Shown here piece by piece: positions 1-10,041 of a stretch of DNA of 64,000 nt (the first letter of the stretch is position 1; every line of letters begins with the position of its first letter). The translations under genes and the position numbers were made by a program. Source of the DNA: Collinsella sp. (GTDB lineage Bacteria; Actinomycetota; Coriobacteriia; Coriobacteriales; Coriobacteriaceae); assembly GCA_029264355.1 (NCBI GenBank), contig JARIBW010000028.1, positions 1-64,000 on the forward strand. Reading direction: 5' to 3'. Below the pieces are notes generated by a model. The model was given only the letters and a program-made list of their open reading frames with translations, ran no database searches and was not told the DNA's origin.

Positions 1-353
1 TTCTCGACGCTCACGTCGAAGTCCTTGGTCTTGTCGGCGAGAGTCAAGGAGTTGCCGAGCAGTTTGAGGTCGCTCTCGGAAACCGTGGCGCCCTCACCGG
101 AAACCGTGAGCTTCAAGTCCTTGTTGGAGCCCTCGTTGACGTAGGAATCCCCCTCTTTTTTATCGAAGGTCCAGTGACCGACCGGATTACCGGGGACGCT
201 TGGCGCGTCGGCCCATGCGAAAGGTGTTGCGGTGAGGCAGGTGGCGGTCAAGGCCGCGCCCGTCAGAAGACAGGCAACCGCGTTGCGGGAACGCCGCCAT
301 GCATTGTTCAGGGGAATCCGCAGGGGCGGAATCGAAAATGTCCTTCTACTCAT
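1..353 (-). CDS. Secreted LamG/concanavalin A-like protein, N-terminal part
   Basis: Partial gene running off the left edge of the window. Translation from the ATG at 353 gives a basic start (MSRRTF), then a hydrophobic segment of signal-peptide type (AVACLLTGAALTATCLTAT) ending near FAWADAP. It is followed by VGHWTFDKKEGDSYVNEGS, which resembles the opening strand of LamG/concanavalin A-like lectin domains. The start is supported by GGAG just upstream and an overlapping stop codon. This suggests an exported surface or secreted protein that binds or degrades carbohydrate. The catalytic or anchoring part lies outside the window, so the specific function cannot be given. Confidence 0.7.
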   Translation of the reverse strand, partial: MSRRTFSIPPLRIPLNNAWRRSRNAVACLLTGAALTATCLTATPFAWADAPSVPGNPVGHWTFDKKEGDSYVNEGSNKDLKLTVSGEGATVSESDLKLLGNSLTLADKTKDFDVSVE

Positions 354-567
354 TCATCTCCAATCGGTCATGCCGACTGTGCGGCCGAACATACAAGTTC
401 GGACAATATCATTCAGTATCGAACATTTTATTCATACTTCCGCGATTGGTATATCTTTTCCCGCTAACGGCGTCATGCCTCATTTCGGTGATGGGATTTA
501 ATCGGCAAGGCTCTCGCCCATGAGATCCGGTCGGCCCGCGCCATGTGCGATTCGACGCAAGTCGCGC

Positions 568-621
568 AAAAAAGCCCCGGCGACCGCGGTGCACCCAAAT
601 AAGGGTTCGCGATCGCCGGGG
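568..621 (-). terminator. Rho-independent terminator of groSL
   Basis: On the minus strand a GC-rich stem (CCCCGGCGATCGCG pairing with CGCGGTCGCCGGGG) is followed by six T residues, about 30 bases past the groL stop codon. Confidence 0.85.
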
Positions 622-647
622 ACTCTCAAAGCCCTGTTATATACGGC

Positions 648-2288
<1,641 letters not shown>

Positions 2289-2414
2289 TCAATCCTCCAA
2301 ATGAGAGAAATCCAGTGCCTACCGCAGTTGAGTCGCGTACCGCGGAGGGCGTGAGAGCGCCTCGATGAGGGACGTGCCGGACCGGCCGAACCCCCAAGGC
2401 GTGAAAATGCGGTG

Positions 2415-2702
2415 CTACTCGACGATGGCGTAGATATCGTCGGCGCGCATGAGCAGGTAGTCCTCGCCGTCGACCTTGATCTCGTTGCCACCGAACTTGC
2501 CGTAGATCACGACGTCGCCCTCATGGACGTCGAGCGCCATGCGCTCGCCCTTGTCGTTCAGCTTGCCGGCGCCCACGGCGACGACGGTGCCGCGCTGCGG
2601 CTTCTCCTGGGCGTTGCTGGCGATGTAGAGACCGGAAGCGGTCTTCTGCTCGGCAGCGTCGGGCTTGACCAGAACGCGATCTGCAAGCGGCTTCAAAGAC
2701 AT
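2415..2702 (-). CDS. groS: Co-chaperonin GroES (10 kDa)
   Basis: 95-residue lid of the GroEL chamber. MSLKPLADRVLVKPDAAEQ, the mobile loop (KTASGLYIASNAQEKPQRG) and the C-terminal DYLLMRADDIYAIVE match the family. The ATG at 2702 is chosen because GGAGGACAAGC precedes it and homology begins there; a longer in-frame reading upstream is leader sequence. First gene of the groSL operon. Confidence 0.97.
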   Translation of the reverse strand: MSLKPLADRVLVKPDAAEQKTASGLYIASNAQEKPQRGTVVAVGAGKLNDKGERMALDVHEGDVVIYGKFGGNEIKVDGEDYLLMRADDIYAIVE

Positions 2703-2721
2703 GCTTGTCCTCCTTTGCTGG

Positions 2722-2743
2722 GGCCCCGGTGCGAGCCGGGGAA
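2722..2743 (-). other. Stem-loop in the groS leader
   Basis: CCCCGG and CCGGGG form a 6-bp stem around a 6-base loop about 20 bases before the groS start codon. It may shape translation or mRNA stability; no known RNA thermometer could be recognised. Confidence 0.35.
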
Positions 2744-2767
2744 CCATGCGGTTTGTGTACGCGATGA

Positions 2768-2796
2768 ATGGTACCCAGCAATTCGGACTTATACAA
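2768..2796 (-). promoter_or_regulatory. Probable groSL promoter
   Basis: Minus-strand TTGTAT at 2791-2796, a 17-base spacer, and TACCAT at 2768-2773. The bases just before the -10 (AATTGCTGGG) resemble those before a similar hexamer upstream of htpG (AATTGTGGG then TACTAT). Confidence 0.5.
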
Positions 2797-2808
2797 CACG
2801 ACTTCAAA

Positions 2809-2835
2809 AAATCTTATAACTTGACACTTAGATTT
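2809..2835. promoter_or_regulatory. Inverted repeat upstream of groSL, shared with htpG
   Basis: Plus-strand AAATCT...AGATTT with a right arm ACTTAGATT that is identical to the right arm of a repeat at 33810-33834 before htpG. The arm-spacer-arm layout is 9-7-9. It is not the CIRCE sequence (TTAGCACTC-N9-GAGTGCTAA). The left arm here is weak (AATCTTATA, 5 of 9 pairing), so operator function is inferred from sharing. Confidence 0.45.
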
Positions 2836-2985
2836 CCTGAGCGCTCATTTACCAGCGACAGGCGGTCGGCGGAAACCCGTGTTAAGGCGCTTTCAGCTGC
2901 CCCCGCAAAGCGGAACGGCACCTTGGCGCATCGGCCCGTCGATCGCGGGGCGCGCGGAAACGCCGCGACCCACCGAGGCCGCCCC

Positions 2986-4635
2986 CTACCGCTCAAACAC
3001 CCGCTCACCCGCCACATAGGTCGCGAGCACCCGCGTCGCCTGGATCTCTTGCGAGTCGCATGCGGTGATATCGCGGTCGAGGACCGTGAAGTCCGCGAGC
3101 ATGCCCGGGGCGATCTGACCGAGCTCGTCCTCGCGGCCCACCGCCGCGGCGCTGCCGGCGGTGTAGATGCGAAGCGCATCGGCAGCCGAAATGCGCTCAT
3201 CCGGTAGCCAGCCGCCCGCGGGCCCATGGGTGAACGGATCTTGGCGCGTGACGGCGCAATACAGCACGTCCATGCTGGTCACGGCCGTGATGGGCGAATC
3301 GGTCCCGAAGGCCTGCTCCACACCCCGCTGCCCATAGGTCGCGAACGGCCACATGACCCGACTGCGCTCGTCACCCAGGTCGCGCTCGGGGCCGCCCGGA
3401 TCGAGCGTGATGTGCCCGGGTTGGGAGCTTGCCAAAATTCCGAGCTCGGCCAGGCGGTCGATGTCCTCGGGCAGCAGGTTCTCAAGATGCTCGAGCGTGT
3501 TGCGGCCCTGCATGGGAGCCCCGTACCAGGCCATCGCCTCGCCGAAGATGTCGAGCGCCTCGTGTATGGCGCGGTCCCCGATGGTGTGTATGCGCACGGA
3601 GTGACCGCGCTCGGCGGCGGCGAGCACCAACTCGCGCATGCGATCGGCCGGAACCGTGGGGCGCCCGCAATCGCCGTCGAAGCGCGCGTTTGCATACGGA
3701 TCGGTAAGCCACGCGGTGTGCTGGCTGCTCACACCGTCGAAAAACTGCTTGAATCCCGGCGCGCGCAGCAGGGGGAACTCCTCGCCCGCGTAGCGATCCT
3801 GCAGGTCCTCGAGGCGCGACTGATCATCGAGCAGCGTGGGATACATGTGCACGCGCAAGGTGAGCTTGCCCTCGCGCGAAAGCCTCTCGTACACGTCATC
3901 GCGAATGAAATCGCAGCCGGGATGCGGCATGAGCGCCATATCGCAAATCGAGGTGATGCCCTGCTCGGCCATGCGCGCCATTTGGGCCTCGTAAGCGGAG
4001 GCGATGTCCTCCTCGGTGAGCCATTCCAGACAGCGGGGCAGCAGCTCCATAGCCGCGGCCTCGCGAATAATGCCCGTGAGCTCTCCGCTCTCATCTTTGT
4101 CATAGCTCCCACCCTGGGGCGGCACGGAATCGCGAGATACTCCGAGTGCCTCGAGGGCGCAGGTGTTCATCCAAAGCGTATGGCCGTCGCCCGAATACAT
4201 CACGCATGGGCGGTCGGGAAATGCCCGGTCGAGCGAGCATTTGGTTGGCGGCACCGGGGGATCCCAACGGTAATCGCGCCAACCCTGGGTGACCACCCAG
4301 GCGTGAGACGGCAGGCTCCGGGCGAATTCCTTCGTGCGCTCGACGAGCTCGGCCTCACTGGCACCCATGTGCATGAGCAGGTAGGGAGATTCACCAAGGG
4401 CCGTATGGAAGAAATGCAGGTGAGCATCGTGAAAACCGGGACAGATCAGTGCATCGCCGTAGTCGATGACCGGGGTCTCGGGCGGACAGGCCGCGCGGAC
4501 GGTAGCAGGTTCGCCCGTGAGGAGAATGCGATCCTCCGCCACGGCAAAAGCCAGGGGGCGCGCGGCGGGCTGCTCGGCTTCGCTCGTAAAAACGCGCTCT
4601 GACATGACGATGTAGTCGACTCGGTTCAAATCCAT
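2986..4635 (-). CDS. Amidohydrolase family 3 protein (YtcJ-like)
   Basis: 549-residue metal-dependent amidohydrolase of the YtcJ/AepA-like group. The N-terminal beta-sandwich strand leads to ALICPGFHDAHLHFF near residue 65, with the two metal-binding His residues. Later parts of the TIM barrel carry RIHTIGDRAIHEAL, LEHLENLLPED and FGTDSPITAV, which supply further metal and catalytic residues. The C-terminus (DFTVLDRDITACDSQEIQ) closes the small domain. The ATG at 4635 has GGGAG upstream. Substrate unknown; relatives hydrolyse N-acyl or cyclic amide bonds. It stands alone downstream of a tRNA terminator. No export signal is seen. Confidence 0.88.
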   Translation of the reverse strand: MDLNRVDYIVMSERVFTSEAEQPAARPLAFAVAEDRILLTGEPATVRAACPPETPVIDYGDALICPGFHDAHLHFFHTALGESPYLLMHMGASEAELVERTKEFARSLPSHAWVVTQGWRDYRWDPPVPPTKCSLDRAFPDRPCVMYSGDGHTLWMNTCALEALGVSRDSVPPQGGSYDKDESGELTGIIREAAAMELLPRCLEWLTEEDIASAYEAQMARMAEQGITSICDMALMPHPGCDFIRDDVYERLSREGKLTLRVHMYPTLLDDQSRLEDLQDRYAGEEFPLLRAPGFKQFFDGVSSQHTAWLTDPYANARFDGDCGRPTVPADRMRELVLAAAERGHSVRIHTIGDRAIHEALDIFGEAMAWYGAPMQGRNTLEHLENLLPEDIDRLAELGILASSQPGHITLDPGGPERDLGDERSRVMWPFATYGQRGVEQAFGTDSPITAVTSMDVLYCAVTRQDPFTHGPAGGWLPDERISAADALRIYTAGSAAAVGREDELGQIAPGMLADFTVLDRDITACDSQEIQATRVLATYVAGERVFER

Positions 4636-4704
4636 GGTGCGCTCCCGACCACGAAGGGCTTGTATCCGCTTGAAATTGTCCAACCGGGTGCGCGAAAACT
4701 CAAG

Positions 4705-4839
4705 GTGTACGTTTTGGGGCAGGTTTTCACTCCCTAGGCGCAAGTTTGGCCGCACCGGACTTTGGCGACCTGGGGTTTTTGCAGGCCGAATCTCATGAGA
4801 GAGTTCGATGAGGGGTAAAACCTGCCCCAAAACGTACAC
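4705..4839. repeat. 135-bp element bounded by 23-bp perfect inverted repeats
   Basis: GTGTACGTTTTGGGGCAGG plus four more T bases at 4705-4727 reappears inverted and without mismatch at 4817-4839, around 89 bp of unique sequence with no credible ORF. It fills the gap between the tRNA-Thr terminator and the amidohydrolase start. No clear target-site duplication was found, so MITE-like origin is only one possibility; a long hairpin in the 5' leader is another. Confidence 0.7.
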
Positions 4840-4964
4840 TTTGCAAGCCGCACCATGCTGGACCCCATTTTCAACGCCTCGAAATCCCCCTCGAGCCTTC
4901 GAGGTGGGGCCGGTAGAGGAATCCGGAACTTTGGTAGCGCGTGGACGGCGATCTCTAGGAATCC

Positions 4965-5005
4965 AAAAAACAAAACAGGTCAGACGCACAAGGCATCTGA
5001 CCTGC
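4965..5005 (-). terminator. Terminator after tRNA-Thr
   Basis: Minus-strand AGGTCAGATGCC / CGTCTGACCT stem followed by TTTTGTTTTTT, ten bases after the tRNA 3' end. Confidence 0.9.
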
Positions 5006-5014
5006 TAATTTCGA

Positions 5015-5090
5015 TGGAGCCAGCGACCGGGCTCGAACCGGTGACCCCCGCTTTACGAGAGCGGTGCTCTGCCAACTGAGCTACGCTGGC
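5015..5090 (-). tRNA. tRNA-Thr (anticodon CGT)
   Basis: A 76-base cloverleaf is readable on the minus strand: acceptor GCCAGCG with CGCTGGC, D arm GTAGCTCAGTTGGCAGAGC, anticodon stem CCGCT/AGCGG with loop CTCGTAA (anticodon CGT, reads ACG), and T loop GGTTCGAGCCC. The terminal CCA is encoded (plus-strand TGG at 5015-5017). Confidence 0.95.
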
Positions 5091-5132
5091 GACTCCATGG
5101 CGGCACGGGCTTGGCCGTTCCGACGTTTGTCT

Positions 5133-5161
5133 ATATTACGTGGAAACGCGGCGCCACGCAA
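5133..5161 (-). promoter_or_regulatory. Promoter of tRNA-Thr
   Basis: Minus-strand TTGCGT at 5156-5161, a 17-base spacer and TAATAT at 5133-5138, about 45 bases before the tRNA. Confidence 0.65.
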
Positions 5162-5214
5162 GCACCTAATGCCCGCGGCAGACAATCTCTTTTGCCGATC
5201 GTCTGCGCCCCCAT

Positions 5215-5250
5215 CAAAACAAGAACCCCGGCCACCGCGGGCGACCGGGG
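5215..5250 (-). terminator. Terminator after the purine nucleoside phosphorylase gene
   Basis: CCCCGG...CCGGGG stem on the minus strand followed by the T-rich run TTCTTGTTTT. A GTACCTGTCCCC repeat copy lies between it and the stop codon. Confidence 0.75.
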
Positions 5251-5255
5251 CAGAC

Positions 5256-5283
5256 ATGCTCAATTTGTACCTGTCCCCAGTTG
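5256..5283. repeat. Dispersed GTACCTGTCCCC repeat, copy A
   Basis: Contains CAATTTGTACCTGTCCCCA, also found exactly at 26644-26671. It lies immediately 3' of the stop codon of a minus-strand gene (punA). An inverted, diverged copy is at 25888-25914. Confidence 0.65.
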
Positions 5284-5287
5284 ACCA

Positions 5288-6103
5288 CTAGGCGCCGATG
5301 CGGCGAATCGTGGCGAGGGCGAGGGCCTGCATGGTCTCGGAGGCCGCATCGGCGGCGCCGAGAACCCTGTTATGACTCTCGCCAGGGCAGCCGGCCTTGT
5401 TGGTTACGAGCGTGATGCCGAGCACCTCCATGCCGAGCGCGCGGGCCATGATGGCCTCGCACACGGTTGACATGCCAACATAATCGGCGCCGAGTACATC
5501 AAGCATGCGGATCTCGGCGGGCGTCTCGTAGCTGGGGCCGAGCAAACCGGCGTACACACCCTCTGCGAGCTCAATACCGAGCTCGGACGCAGCCTCTCGC
5601 GCCAAGCCGGAGAGATACGGGGAGTAGGCCCCCGTCATGGAGACGAACGGGCTGTCCAAACCAGCGGCGGCGACACCCAAGGGCGATGCAAGCGGATTGC
5701 GACCGGTGAGATTCAGCTGGTCGGTGATGATGCCGACGGTGCCGGGCTCGATATCGCCCACGGCACCGGTGGCACAGCTCAACACGATGCCGCGGCATCC
5801 GAGCTTATGGGCATGGCGGACGAGCGAGCTGACCTGCAGGGCGTCATAGCCCTGGTACATGTGCACGCGGCCGGGATACACCACCACGGGGACTCCGTCG
5901 AGCTCACCCACGAGAACGGTGAAGCGATGGCCCTCCACCGGGATCGCCTCCGTGGGAAATCCATCGATATCGGTGTAGGGAATATGGCGCACCACGCGAA
6001 CGCGCTCACCCAGCGAGCCCAGGCCGCTGCCCAATACGATGGCGAGCGGATGCTCCATGGTCGGCTTGCACCACGCGGCGACTTTCTCAAGCGTCTCATC
6101 CAT
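5288..6103 (-). CDS. punA: Purine nucleoside phosphorylase (trimeric PNP/MTAP family)
   Basis: 271-residue cytosolic enzyme that cleaves purine (deoxy)nucleosides with phosphate to free base and (deoxy)ribose-1-phosphate in salvage. The phosphate loop LAIVLGSGLGSLGERV (about 20-35), the family signature VVVYPGRVHMYQGY (about 73-86), and the base-binding region ADYVGMSTVCEAIMARALG followed by ITLVTNKAG are all present. Length is normal for the trimeric type. The Asn in VTNKAG suggests 6-oxopurine preference, by family knowledge. The start has GGAGAAAGGA nearby. It appears monocistronic. Confidence 0.93.
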   Translation of the reverse strand: MDETLEKVAAWCKPTMEHPLAIVLGSGLGSLGERVRVVRHIPYTDIDGFPTEAIPVEGHRFTVLVGELDGVPVVVYPGRVHMYQGYDALQVSSLVRHAHKLGCRGIVLSCATGAVGDIEPGTVGIITDQLNLTGRNPLASPLGVAAAGLDSPFVSMTGAYSPYLSGLAREAASELGIELAEGVYAGLLGPSYETPAEIRMLDVLGADYVGMSTVCEAIMARALGMEVLGITLVTNKAGCPGESHNRVLGAADAASETMQALALATIRRIGA

Positions 6104-6236
6104 GACGACCGTCCTTTCTCCTTACTGAAGCCGGGGGCGGGTCAAGCCCCTCCCCCGCAGGCACTTCTTCAGGATAGCAAGTCGTTCGCCGGTATCAGAC
6201 GCAACCCGTGAGCGGCGGGTGGGCGGCGCGCCCTTG

Positions 6237-7487
6237 CTACGCGTACAGACCGAACAGCTCGATATCGGCCTCGCCGAAAAGCCCGTTGACGTAGGACGTC
6301 CACTTGGCGCTCGCGCCCTGGGACTCGACCATGTACTGCTGATATGCGACGGCATAGGCCTTCTGGGCCTGGGCATACGTCGCGGAATCGGGGGTGATCT
6401 CCTCGCCCGCGAACGCAGTTGCGTAGGCGCCGTCGGGCTTTGCCCAGGTACCGGCCTCTGCATCCCATTCCTTACCGGCCAGATCGATGATGTAGGCGGC
6501 GTACTCGGCCTTGGCCTCGTTCTCATCTCCGCTCTCGGGCTCGGCGGGCGCCTTGGGCATGGCGGGGGCATCTTCCATCACGCTCTGATACAGCTTCTGG
6601 ATGGTGCCCTGCTCGCGCACGATCTGCTTTGCCTGGTCCTCGCTCACGCCGTACTGGCCGGCGATGGCGGAGAAGTCCGAGGTGCCCAGGGAGGCCTCGG
6701 CAGAGGAGGAAAGCTCCTCATCGCTCAGCTCGATGCCCTGCTTGGACGCTTCCTCCAGCAGGACGCGATTGCGCACATAGGCGAGGATCGAATCGGCGGA
6801 AGGGGCGGGGTAATTGCCGTCCTCGTCCTTTACGCTGTCGAGGCTGTACTGGCTCTCGATGGCCTCACGCGCGCTGATCTTGTGCGAGGCGCCCTTGAAC
6901 TTCCAAGTTGCGACCGTCGCATCGAGTTCGCTTTCGGCAAAGACGGGGGCGCTCACGCCCTTGGATCCAAAACCGCCGGAGCCGAGGAAATACCCGGCGA
7001 TTCCGGCGACGATCACGGCGGCCAGCGCACCGACGATGAAGTACTTGTGCTTGCCGGTCATGGCGCGCTGCATGCGGGTCTTCTTGGGACGCGCCGCGGG
7101 GCGCGGCTTCGCGGCAGATGCGGCAGAGGAGTCTGCAGGAGCGTCCGCCTCGAGCTCTTCGACGGCGTCATCGGAGTCGGCGGCGTCACCGTCATCGAAG
7201 TCGGCGGCGTCACCGTCACCGGTCCCCTCCTGCGCGGCGTCCTCGGCGCCAGCGCCCTCGGCGTCCTCAGGGGCCTCGGCATCCAACAGCTCAGGATCGG
7301 CCTCGAGTTCGCGCTCGGCCTCGGCCGCCGCCGTCTTGCCGGAGATGTCCTCGGCGGTCAGGCCCTCGTGGATCTCCACGCGCTCAACCCCGTCGTCGCC
7401 GTTCGGTCCCTCGCCGCGACCGACGACCTCGATCCCGTCGATGTACTCGTTATCCTCGGAATCGTCCTTCTTCATGATCAGACCCAT
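6237..7487 (-). CDS. Membrane-anchored SurA_N-like protein
   Basis: 416-residue protein. An acidic, Ala/Glu/Asp-rich cytoplasmic region (about 1-130, with runs of GDGDAADFDDGDAAD type) precedes one membrane span (FIVGALAAVIVAGIAGYFLG), then an extracytoplasmic part. There, AREAIESQYSLDSVKDEDG and SILAYVRNRVLLEEASKQGI resemble the SurA N-terminal chaperone helices. No parvulin or FKBP isomerase domain follows, so it may be a chaperone-like anchor rather than a PPIase. ATG 7487 is preferred to an upstream GTG because GGGAG sits at the right distance. No terminator was recognised after it. Confidence 0.7.
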   Translation of the reverse strand: MGLIMKKDDSEDNEYIDGIEVVGRGEGPNGDDGVERVEIHEGLTAEDISGKTAAAEAERELEADPELLDAEAPEDAEGAGAEDAAQEGTGDGDAADFDDGDAADSDDAVEELEADAPADSSAASAAKPRPAARPKKTRMQRAMTGKHKYFIVGALAAVIVAGIAGYFLGSGGFGSKGVSAPVFAESELDATVATWKFKGASHKISAREAIESQYSLDSVKDEDGNYPAPSADSILAYVRNRVLLEEASKQGIELSDEELSSSAEASLGTSDFSAIAGQYGVSEDQAKQIVREQGTIQKLYQSVMEDAPAMPKAPAEPESGDENEAKAEYAAYIIDLAGKEWDAEAGTWAKPDGAYATAFAGEEITPDSATYAQAQKAYAVAYQQYMVESQGASAKWTSYVNGLFGEADIELFGLYA

Positions 7488-7543
7488 ACGGTCCGCTCCC
7501 TTCACCTTGCCTGACGGATTATCGCGTCAAGCCGATACGATAC

Positions 7544-7588
7544 CCAAAAACAAACGGGGGTACGCCGCGAAACGAGCGTATCCCCGTT
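7544..7588 (-). terminator. Terminator after the isocitrate dehydrogenase gene
   Basis: Minus-strand stem ACGGGGATACGC / GCGTACCCCCGT followed by TTGTTTTT. Confidence 0.85.
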
Positions 7589-7626
7589 AAGGTTTGCTTA
7601 ATTGCGAAGCGCATCGCCGAGACGCG

Positions 7627-8712
7627 CTACGTAAGATGCGCGATGACTGCGTCTGCGTATGCCTGCGTGCCCGCGGCCCCCTCGATGCCGCCGGTGAGCG
7701 CGCGCCGCACGTCCCCGGTCACGCACGTCCCCTCGGCGAGGGTGGCGCGGACAGCGGCGCGAATGCGGCCGGCGGCCTCGCTCTCACCCAGATGGTCGAG
7801 CATCATCGCGGCGGAGAGGATCTCTGCCGTGGGGTTGGCGATGTCCTTGCCCGCGATATCGGGCGCGCTGCCGTGCGTGGGCTCGAAGATCGCGGCATCC
7901 ACACCGATGTTGGCTCCGGGTGCCATGCCAAGGCCGCCCACCAGGCCGGCGCACAGGTCGCTCACGATGTCGCCGTACAGGTTCAAACACACGAGCACGT
8001 CGAAATCATGCGGATCTTGGACCAGGCCCATGCAGGTGGCGTCCACGATCTTGTCGTTGAACTCGATGTCGGGATAGCGCTCGGCCACCTCGCGCGCCAC
8101 GCGCAGATACAGACCGTCGGTCGCCTTCATGATATTGGCCTTGTGCACGCACGTGACCTTCTTGCGGCCGCAGCGGCGGGCATACTCGAACGCGTATTCG
8201 ACGATGCGCCGCGAGCGCGTGATGGAAATCGGCTTTATGGAGATGGCCGAATCGGCGAGGAATGCCTTCTGACCCGAGGCCTCGACGAGCTCGCCGAGCT
8301 TGGCGACCTCGGATGTCCCCTCGTCGAACTCGATGCCCGCATAGAGGTCCTCGGTGTTCTCGCGCACGATGACCAAATCGACATCGCGATAGCGCGAACC
8401 GTCCCCGGCTTGGGACAAGCAGGGGCGCACGCAGGCGTACAGGTCGAATTCCTTGCGCAGGGCGACATTGACGCTGCGAAAACCCGTACCCACCGGCGTG
8501 GTGATGGGGCCCTTGATGGCCACCTTGGTGGAACGCACCGCCTCGAGCACATGCTCGGGCAGCGGCGTGCCGTACTCGTCCATCACGCCGGACCCGGCGT
8601 TGTGGACATCCCAGTTGATCGGGACGCCGGTCGCCTCGACCACGCGACGCATCGCGCTCGTGATCTCGGGGCCGATGCCGTCACCGGGGATCAGGACAAC
8701 GTCGTGGGCCAT
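7627..8712 (-). CDS. icd: NAD-type isocitrate/isopropylmalate dehydrogenase family protein
   Basis: 361-residue beta-decarboxylating dehydrogenase. VVLIPGDGIGPEI opens the fold; VRENTEDLYAGIE is the isocitrate-type substrate loop; CVHKANIMKATDGL carries the catalytic Lys; NLYGDIVSDLCAGLVGGLG has the metal-binding aspartates; FEPTHGSAPDIAGKDIANP is the cofactor-binding region. The substrate loop favours isocitrate over isopropylmalate, but related enzymes (homoisocitrate, tartrate) cannot be excluded. It would feed 2-oxoglutarate into glutamate synthesis. The gene starts three bases after the HEAT-repeat gene ends, so both share a transcript. Confidence 0.88.
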   Translation of the reverse strand: MAHDVVLIPGDGIGPEITSAMRRVVEATGVPINWDVHNAGSGVMDEYGTPLPEHVLEAVRSTKVAIKGPITTPVGTGFRSVNVALRKEFDLYACVRPCLSQAGDGSRYRDVDLVIVRENTEDLYAGIEFDEGTSEVAKLGELVEASGQKAFLADSAISIKPISITRSRRIVEYAFEYARRCGRKKVTCVHKANIMKATDGLYLRVAREVAERYPDIEFNDKIVDATCMGLVQDPHDFDVLVCLNLYGDIVSDLCAGLVGGLGMAPGANIGVDAAIFEPTHGSAPDIAGKDIANPTAEILSAAMMLDHLGESEAAGRIRAAVRATLAEGTCVTGDVRRALTGGIEGAAGTQAYADAVIAHLT

Positions 8713-8715
8713 GGG

Positions 8716-9411
8716 TTACTCCTCGTCTTCGTCCTCGGCATCGCTCTTCTTGGCGCGCACCTTCTTCTGCGGGTTGTCGAGCTTGAAGCGCTTGACCAGC
8801 GAGTCGTAGATCTCGCCCGAACGGACGCGCAGATAGCTGCCCTTGCCGTTCTCGGCGTCGAACTGCAGGCGGCCGGCCAACTCGGCGGCGACGGAGCCCG
8901 AGATCTGGCCGTGCGCGAAGGAGAGGAGCAACGCGAGCATGTCGCGGTACTCGAGATCGCCGTGGTAGCACTGGATGGCCTCGTCGATGATGGGCCACAC
9001 CTTCTCGGAGCGACGGCGCTCCGTGGCGCCCCACACCACGAGGAAGCGGAAGGCGGACAAACGCAGCGGAGCCGAGATCTCATCGAACAGGGCGGCCTCG
9101 GCCCCCTCGTATGCGGCGCCGCACTCCTTGGCGTGCCCGGGGACGAGCAGCGTCAACGCATCGAGCACCTCCCAGCGAGTCTGGGCCTCCGGACGATACA
9201 GGGCGTCCACCAGCTGCTCGATGAAGGGGACCAGCAGATCGGACTCACGCTCGGCGAGCAGGTGCACCACGCGTCCGGCGAGCTGGCGCGTGCGGCGGCT
9301 CGAACTGGACAGGTCCTCGATGAGGGCGGACAGGGCGTCGGCGTTGTTCTCGACGCTCGCGAGGCGGGCGGCCTCTTCGGAGGAAAGCTCGACGAGATTC
9401 TCTTGTGCCAT
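8716..9411 (-). CDS. HEAT-repeat protein
   Basis: 231-residue, all-helical soluble protein. Repeated helix pairs such as RTRQLAGRVVHLLAERESD and AQTRWEVLDALTLLVPG match HEAT/armadillo-type repeats. The C-terminus is a charged tail (KKVRAKKSDAEDEDEE). No catalytic motif is seen. It is co-transcribed with and directly upstream of isocitrate dehydrogenase, which could mean a scaffold or regulator role; that is inference from position only. Confidence 0.7.
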   Translation of the reverse strand: MAQENLVELSSEEAARLASVENNADALSALIEDLSSSSRRTRQLAGRVVHLLAERESDLLVPFIEQLVDALYRPEAQTRWEVLDALTLLVPGHAKECGAAYEGAEAALFDEISAPLRLSAFRFLVVWGATERRRSEKVWPIIDEAIQCYHGDLEYRDMLALLLSFAHGQISGSVAAELAGRLQFDAENGKGSYLRVRSGEIYDSLVKRFKLDNPQKKVRAKKSDAEDEDEE

Positions 9412-9452
9412 GGGTGCGTACCTCTTATCTTTCTCTTACGGCGAATACTCGA

Positions 9453-9481
9453 ATTATCGTATGGGCGGACCCATCGGTCCA
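9453..9481 (-). promoter_or_regulatory. Promoter of the HEAT-icd operon
   Basis: Minus-strand TGGACC at 9476-9481, 17-base spacer, GATAAT at 9453-9458, about 40 bases before the ATG at 9411. Confidence 0.6.
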
Positions 9482-9588
9482 GGGCGAATGTGCGTGGGCG
9501 GGAAGGGGCGACGGCACGCTTCGAGCGCGGCCGCCGCCCACACCCCCATCCGAGCGCGGCCGCGGGAGTCCGTGAGCGCCCCGAGGTG

Positions 9589-10035
9589 TTACTTTTCGGC
9601 ATCGCGGGATCGCCTCGTAGGCGAACCCGCAGAGCCCTTCTCATCGACCGAGATCAGGTCGGGGCCGGCCGCTCCGGTCTTGCGACGGCGCCGATACGCT
9701 TCACCGGTGCCCTTCTCGGCAACCTTGCGATGGCGCCTGTTGACGTCCATGAAGTTGTCGAGCCACCTCCAGGGACCCGAAGATTCGCCGAAACCCATCT
9801 TGAGGCCGGCGATGTAACCGGCCAAGACACCCATCAAGATGATTTGAACCATCATGGCGGGGATGAGCGCGACGGCCAACACGACCGCGACGAGGCCGCC
9901 GATATTGGCCGCCCAGTAGGCGCGGGCGGTGACGAGGTGGCGGCGGCTCAGCTCCTGACCGGCCAGGAAGCCGATGTAGACGGCGAAGCCGAACACCATG
10001 ACGTAGGTGATGATGTAGACCCAGTTAGCCGGCAT
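9589..10035 (-). CDS. Small membrane protein of unknown function
   Basis: 148 residues with about three hydrophobic spans: YIITYVMVFGFAVYIGFLAG at the N-terminus, then IGGLVAVVLAVALIPAM and IILMGVLAGYIAG. A polar, basic C-terminal half (NRRHRKVAEKGTGEAYRRRR) probably lies in the cytoplasm. No family recognised. It starts six bases after the dehydrogenase stop codon with GAGGGG upstream, so it is probably translated from the same mRNA. Confidence 0.65.
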   Translation of the reverse strand: MPANWVYIITYVMVFGFAVYIGFLAGQELSRRHLVTARAYWAANIGGLVAVVLAVALIPAMMVQIILMGVLAGYIAGLKMGFGESSGPWRWLDNFMDVNRRHRKVAEKGTGEAYRRRRKTGAAGPDLISVDEKGSAGSPTRRSRDAEK

Positions 10036-10041
10036 GCCCGC

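Noticed and set aside
354-567. Short plus-strand ORFs between the LamG-like gene and groL terminator
   Set aside because: Overlapping frames without start signals; nothing recognised in this stretch.
2703-2985. CIRCE or HAIR element before groS
   Set aside because: TTAGCACTC-N9-GAGTGCTAA and CTTGAGT-N7-ACTCAAG were looked for and not found.
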